Assembly: GCA_012931725.1 (NCBI GenBank)
Contig: CM022950.1
Span: 60,747,418-60,811,417, forward strand
Length of the DNA: 64,000 bases
Origin: Litsea cubeba
Taxonomy: Eukaryota > Streptophyta > Magnoliopsida > Laurales > Lauraceae
Direction: 5' to 3'
Positions 58,950-64,000 of this stretch are shown here, piece after piece. A model generated the notes under the pieces. It worked only from the letters and a program-made list of their open reading frames with translations, did not search any database and was not told where the DNA came from. How positions within the stretch are numbered: position 1 is the stretch's first letter; every line of letters starts with the position of its first letter. The position numbers and the translations under genes are program-made.

Positions 58950-59341
58950 TTTCCCATCACCATCCGAATCAAAGGACGAGATCATCCTCGAGCAATCTGT
59001 CAAGGAGCACTTCTCCCCCAGCTTCTTCACCACCGAGTGCAATTCGTTTGCCGATATCAGACCGTCACGATCCTAATCGTACAGCTCGAAAGCCTCCTTC
59101 AGATCTCCATCGCGGTGATCCTGTTTGCCACCCGACCCTCCGCAGTGGAAATCGACGAACTCCTCGAGGTCGATGAATCCGTCGCCGTCGGAGTCGAGCT
59201 CGGACATCATGCGGCGGAGCTCTTCAGGGGAAGGAGAGGATCCGAGGGCGGAGAGGACGTCGCAGAGCTCAGAGGAGGAGATCTTGCGGGTGGAGTAGGT
59301 AGTGTTTGGTTCGAGTCAGTAGGGTTTTGAGCCGTCGACAT
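58950..59341 (-). pseudogene. Captured calmodulin-like (EF-hand) protein piece
   Basis: The minus strand starts ATG 59341 (MSTAQNPTDSNQ), then jumps frame to KISSSELCDVLSALG, PEELRRMMSELDSDGDGFID and LEEFVDFHC, a complete EF-hand loop with its helices. KEAFELYD follows, then a TAG (59073-59075) just before DRDGLISANELHSVVKKLGE, a third hand. It ends in the start of a fourth loop (FDSDGDGK). The first hand is largely lost. The layout matches plant calmodulin-like (CML) Ca2+ sensors. Deletion, shift, stop and missing 3' end make it non-functional as such. It lies wholly inside the MULE. Confidence 0.85.
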
Positions 59342-60439
59342 GATTCGATCGAAGAAGAAGAGGGGATATTTTTTTGTGGATTTTTGGCTTGCTTTCATGG
59401 ACTACAGATTGGGTGTTAATCGGTGGGGTGATGGTTAATCGTGGAATGATTTAGGGCCAGACTTAATATGATTTCTAATCTGAACCGATTAACATCTAGG
59501 TCCCCTAATGAGAATGCATTATAGGGTTTGGATTGGGGATCATTAGGTTGGGTGATGGTTGGTTCGTGGAATGATTTAGGGCTTTAATTTGTATCTTCTG
59601 GAGTGGTTTTATTTGAAATTTGGTCTTTGCAGGAGAGGTCTGAGGTAGGGAATAAGGGTTTGTTCTTTGATTTGGTTGCAGAGGTTGGGAAAAAGAAGTG
59701 TTTTTTGGGATGAATTCTGGGCTTCTGTTTGGGCTGAAGATGAATTTGGCGATCTGTTTCAACACTCTCCATGTCCTCGTTGTTAATCTGCATTTCTATC
59801 CGACGTTTGGCTCGATTCCGAACTGTTTCGTGTCAATGATTCGATTAAATAATAAGGAATAAGCAGGAGATTTTAACCCGTGAACGCAATCTCCTCTTTT
59901 GGAGAGTTTTGGGAGCATTGTTGGATGAGATTTCATGGGTGAATTGGAAACTTTGGGTTTGAGTATTTGGATGATTTGTTTCATGGTCTTTTCTTGGTTG
60001 GATTGGGCGCCTTCCAATTGTTTTAGCGTCATTCTCTAGGTTGGATTGATGGGTTTGGATTTTGTTCTCTGGGCTCTGGGGTCGGTTTTGATCTCGTAAT
60101 TGGGGGAGTAGGAGGAAGAAGAAGGTGGATTAGGGAGGATTTGGTTTGTGAGATGGGTTCCTTAGCTGAGATCAGTCTGGATCTTGTTAAGCTCGATGGA
60201 CATATGAGCGACATCTTCAGAGCATTATCGTAATGAATTCTTCTTTTTACGGGTCTCTGTTGTTTTGTTTGGCTATAATGGACATATAGTGTTGATGTTT
60301 GATTTTGTTTGTTTTTATTTTGCATCTTTGGAGAGATTCATATCATAGCCTATAGGGGCAAATATGTCCTTTTGGGATAATAATTTACCGTCAGTATGCA
60401 CCAGAGGCGTTTTATACGATCTACACAGTTAATACTAAC
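59342..60439. other. MULE interior, rest
   Basis: Flank of the captured gene piece: GA-rich text near 59350, then GTGATGGTTxxTCGTGGAATGATTTAGGG twice (about 59430 and 59550), so a short direct duplication. A small ORF at 60153-60233 (MGSLAEISLDLVKLDG) may be a piece of another captured gene. I could not assign it. Confidence 0.4.
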
Positions 60440-60558
60440 AGTTTCCGTTAATTTTGCATGTCAACTAAAACTACAAGTAGGTTTAGTCACAAATACCAAA
60501 GTATAGGGGGTACTCTGCAAAACGGCCAAAGTCCAAGTAGGTATAGTGCTTTTTTCCC
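60440..60558 (-). repeat. Right terminal inverted repeat of the MULE
   Basis: Complement of the left end with about 80% match by eye. Confidence 0.8.
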
Positions 60559-61299
60559 TTTGAAATAAGGTTCTTTATTTTAGAAAACATGACTTGTCCT
60601 TTTTAAACAAATATGAGCATTTTGATCTTCCAAGAAAACAAACATTGGAATTTGCTCATAAGCCATCTGAAATAGTTTGAACAGTGATCAAGTTTGATTT
60701 CTCAACATTTCAACAAAAGATTGGAGGTTTTGTGCAATCGGCATTCTCTCAGGGGTGTTTATGTTTTTAACTATTTTAAATTTCTATTGTTTGGTGGAAC
60801 AAAGAACTTTCCATGGTGAAATATGTTTTTTTCCCTTTTCATGAGACTACAGAAAATATCTTTTGTTCCTTTTTTATTATATTTCTTTGGTGCGGAGTTA
60901 CTTTCCACAAATATTGCAAAAAATGATTTCACTTTAGAAATTAAAAACCACAGAAAGCGTAATCATGGAATGATAAAATATAATTCTTTGTTGAAAACAA
61001 ATTTCGCTTTCCATTAAAAATGGTCCACACTTTTTTTTTGCTAGAGAATGGTCCACACTTTAGATACCTAGTTTACTCACTTAGAACATTTCACTCATAA
61101 TGAGCACCTTACGTGTCCCTGAATCTAACTCCAGCAGGAGTTAGCCCCATGGTAAGATTGACCACATTATTCATCCCATGGTCATTTCCTCATGTAAAAT
61201 GGTGCTTCAAAACATATATGGTACTACACTTCGCGTGTAAATTTTACATTTGTAAATCTTATTTTCATATCCCAAGCATAAAAGACAAATGACCCATTC

Positions 61300-61430
61300 C
61301 CCAATTCAGTTGGTTAGGAACATGAGTGTATAAAAGGCCTTTTTTTTTCTTTTCTTTTTTTTTTTTGTTACCCCAGCCAAGCTAACTTAAGTGAAGATGT
61401 GACGTACTGGGGTTTGAACCCCAGACAACC
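61300..61430 (+). mobile_element. Possible tRNA-related SINE remnant
   Basis: AATTCAGTTGGTTAGG near 61301 resembles a tRNA D-arm (A-box), and GGGGTTTGAACCCC near 61411 a B-box. A T-rich block between them makes the spacing long. No tail or target duplication was seen. Confidence 0.3.
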
Positions 61431-61881
61431 AGGTAAGAACTAACACTCCTTACTTAGTCGGGTAAGGAGCCGTTCTTAGGTGTATAAAAGTGCTTGAATG
61501 TGGGGAAAAAAGGACAAATGACGCCTATGTCAGGGTTCGGAGGATTCAGACTCAATTCACACACTGATCTCATAAAATTCACCAAGCTGAGTCTTATAAT
61601 CCAACATTGGCTCCCATCTTAAAAATCCAAACCACTTAAAGTTACTGCAACACTATGCATTAACACTAGTTCATATCTAACTCCAATGATCCTAATGAAA
61701 CACGGGATTCTACTTTGGTTTTTATTATAATCAAATATTTTACACATTATCAATTTAATGGTAGGCCCAACTCTGATTAAAATGAAATTTGGCCTAGAGT
61801 TAATTAACAATAATTATTATTTGAGGCATTTAGAATTTAGATGGTGACCCAGTGATGAATTTACACTGTGGACTTGAAAGG

Positions 61882-61988
61882 ATTAGTTCATTTAGAATTG
61901 AAAATTGAGTCATATCAAACGACCCTATCAAGAACGAATTAGTTCATTTAGAATTGAAAATTGAGTCATATCAAACGATCCTATCAAG
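61882..61988. repeat. 56-bp tandem duplication
   Basis: ATTAGTTCATTTAGAATTG to CCTATCAAG occurs at 61882-61932 and 61938-61988 with one mismatch. Confidence 0.85.
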
Positions 61989-62354
61989 TTTTTTGATCTA
62001 GTTAGTCTCAAATTACGAATTGCAAACTCAAATGCAAATTGGTATAATTAACAGACTGTGAACCATATAGCTTTTTCTTCCTCCCCTGTTCATGTGCCAC
62101 GTGAAGGCCAGAATTCTTAACTACTTAAGCCAAAAGAAATAATGTGACAGACGAGTTCTCCTAAAATAATATTCTACTCAGAAAGCAAACGCAGACAGGT
62201 GAATTGGATGTGAATTTAGATGAAATCATTCCATGTCACTTGAAGGAGAAAAGTGCAGGAGACCAAGAAGGAACTGCATGCAATGTATTTCATTTTTAAC
62301 TTGTTCTTGTTTTTCCGGGATATCTGAGAAACAGAGGCTATAGGGAAACATCTG

Positions 62355-63780
62355 ATGATTTCCTCCACCTATCAAGTTGCTAGCAATGCAACTGGAATTG
62401 CAGGTACTCTGATATTCTCTTTTCTTCTTCTGATAGAATCCTTGCTTGGTTGCTGTACTTCAAAGTTCAATTCTGTCATGTTTTCTCCTAGGATTTTGTT
62501 CTCTAGATTGTTTTTGTGATACTTTAATCAACCAATAAGGAAGAAGCCACGGTTTCTTTGGAAAGTCATTCAGATTTGTTAAAGAGAACTTTAGTTGAAT
62601 TCTATATTAGTGATATCATTTTCAATATGAGCATCTTGAACTAAGGCTGTCAATGGGGCTGAATCTTGATCCCTCCTAGAATGCATTGGGGTCTAATGGG
62701 CCGGATCTAGCCCATGGTTCTGAAGCTTTACTTTCATTGGCCACTTGCCCCACCTATGATCATGTTACCCCATCGCAAACACTATAACCCTATGAATTTC
62801 CACAAGCCCAAATCTGATTTTCATCCAACCATTATTTACTGTTGGATTGAAAATAAAAAAAAATTGATGTCTTCTGAAACCATTAAACTTGAGGGCCATA
62901 GATCAAAGGGTTAAGATAATCTAATGTAGTTGATATTTTCCACACCCTTAGATGTGATTGAGGTCTTTCTACCTTCTATCTTCCACATGATTTGCATAGC
63001 CCTAGATGGGCCCCACATGTGATTCATATGGTACCATGCCTTGAAAAAAGAGCCATCTAGGTTATCAAAAGAAAAAAGAGCCATCTAACCAGTTACCATC
63101 TCATATTCTTCTAACAGCCCTTAAAATGACAACAATTAAGGGGTACTTTCATTTTCTCTGAGAGTTTGTTTGACTCTGTTCCTTCAGAGAATATCTGCAA
63201 GTGTTATCTCCTCTCAATGACTTCTTTACCCTTTTATGGCTACCATTTGTATGTAGGGAATCTCTTTGCTTTCCTGTTGTTTGTATCACCAATGTAAGAT
63301 TAATTTCCACCTTCTCATTTTGATCTTTAAGAGTTAAAATCCTACTTCCATTTTATAATTAAAGATTTCCATCATCTTAAGACCTAAGCTCAGGATAATT
63401 ATCATGGACAAGTCAACTGGACATTTATCTGGGTTGCAATACATTTACAGCCTCTTGAACTGCTTGATCTGCCTATGGTATGGATTTCCCTTTGTATCAC
63501 CTAATGTTATAATGATTGCAGCAGTCAATTCTGTTGGTGCTTAGCAGGTTTGGCCTTTGGGTCTATGAGATCTCACTATTTCCCTGTTCGTAATCCCCCT
63601 TTCATCTTGCTAGCAGGTGATTAGGTGAAGACAACAGGATTATTGGTATCAGTTTTTGGGGTGTTTGCAATTATATCACTTGTTAGCATGAAATTTGATC
63701 CTTTCTTGCGGCGGACTTTTGTTGGATACTTGAGTCTAGCTTCCTTCGTCTCCTTGTTTGCTTCTTCATTATTTATCATT
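62355..63780 (+). pseudogene. SWEET2-like sugar transporter, first four exons, probably decayed
   Basis: Exons are 62355-62403, 63257-63293, 63382-63541 and 63625-63780, all on the + strand with GT-AG edges and matching phase. Exon 2 is 37 nt, the standard size in SWEET genes. The products read MISSTYQVASNATGIAG, then NLFAFLLFVSP, then STGHLSGLQYIYSLLNCLIC and WYGFPFVSPNV. After TAG at 63542-63544, exon 4 reads GLLVSVFGVFAII and RTFVGYLSLASFVSLFASSL. These match the MtN3/saliva repeats of membrane sugar uniporters, clade I SWEET2 being the closest by memory. The normal P-T-F-R-R motif is altered (PKLRIII) and the segment between VNSVGA and exon 4 is unreadable. Later exons lie past the window or are lost. 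Confidence 0.6.
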
Positions 63781-64000
63781 GTATGTTGAGTTTAAATTTC
63801 ACTATCTTTTCTTTTCAAATTGCAGTTTTTGCTGTCTCTCCATTGTCTCTAGACATAAATTTCATATATTTCTAGTAATCCTTCAAGCGAATATGACTGT
63901 TAATCAATATTCACTATTGAAAAAAATGCATTTAAATGGAAAGTTGAATATTTTGGTAGAGTAGATGGCGCGTTAAGAGTTACAGATATGATTTACCTGT
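63781..64000. other. Right edge, intron after SWEET-like exon 4
   Basis: Starts with donor GTATGT. A possible acceptor (AATTGCAG, about 63825) is not followed by recognisable SWEET exon 5 sequence. Confidence 0.4.

Larger units (their letters stand above)
58622..60558. mobile_element. Pack-MULE (Mutator-like element with captured gene piece)
   Basis: 1937 bp, flanked by TTTGAAATA on both sides (58613-58621 and 60559-60567), the 9-bp duplication expected for Mutator. Long inverted ends (about 115-120 bp, roughly 80% alike) start GGAAAAAAAGCAGTATACC at left and GGGAAAAAAGCACTATACC as the complement at right. No transposase is present. The interior holds a calmodulin-like gene piece (minus strand) and GC-richer text unlike its surroundings. 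Confidence 0.85.
60568..62354. other. Noncoding flank of the SWEET-like gene
   Basis: No protein-like ORF. It includes a possible SINE remnant (61300-61430) and a 56-bp tandem duplication (61882-61988). The 300 bp before 62355 would contain promoter and leader of the SWEET-like gene. I see no clear TATA box close to the ATG. Confidence 0.45.

Noticed and set aside
61405..61430. tRNA gene suggested by a T-arm-like word
   Set aside because: No acceptor stem or anticodon arm can be placed; at most a SINE remnant.

Overview
The window is nuclear DNA of a flowering plant. The evidence is GT-AG introns, Ty1/copia and Ty3/gypsy retrotransposons of plant type, a CACTA transposase fragment, a Mutator-like element carrying a host gene piece, and fragments of a SWEET sugar transporter and a calmodulin-like protein. 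The species cannot be named from the sequence. No intact host gene and no intact tRNA, rRNA or CRISPR locus was found. Most of the window is transposable elements, several nested inside others.

Layout. 1-17 kb: exons of a two-helix plant membrane protein with a glycosylated lumenal or extracellular domain (2631-17144, + strand). It carries a 2-bp deletion, a nonsense codon and a 1-bp insertion. Its introns hold a LINE fragment split by a 423-bp solo LTR (6289-6711), and a near-complete copia element with two 308-bp LTRs that look identical (8293-14045). 17.8-22.2 kb: a truncated minus-strand Ty3/gypsy chromovirus (Tekay/Del-like), with gag, PBS and a long LTR. 22.2-29.3 kb: LTR-like debris, CACTA subterminal repeats and a CACTA transposase N-terminus, then sequence without recognisable genes.

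29.3-56.3 kb: an old copia element (LTRs 29323-29540 and 56079-56300, TSD GTATT) is cut by a 20.9-kb minus-strand Ty3/gypsy element (34328-55233, TSD GTGGG) and by a 170-bp hAT-like MITE (55391-55560, 8-bp TSD). The gypsy element has Tat-lineage features: a degenerate gag knuckle, a G-patch, two RNase H domains, integrase, and an antisense extra gene. Its reverse transcriptase core is missing. The antisense gene (37541-42250, + strand) has its own TATA box, a 10-nt first exon, four introns and a plant mobile domain, but is now broken by stops and frameshifts.

56.3-64 kb: noncoding DNA, a 1.94-kb Mutator-like element with long inverted repeats and a 9-bp TSD that holds a broken calmodulin-like (EF-hand) gene piece (a Pack-MULE), and at the right edge the first four exons of a SWEET2-like gene with a stop in exon 3.

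Inferred order of events: the membrane-protein locus decayed; the 29.3-kb copia inserted, then the Tat-like element and the MITE entered it; the 8.3-kb copia is the youngest insertion, judged by its LTRs. The most unusual feature is the Tat-like element: it lacks reverse transcriptase yet carries an antisense, intron-containing mobile-domain gene with its own core promoter.
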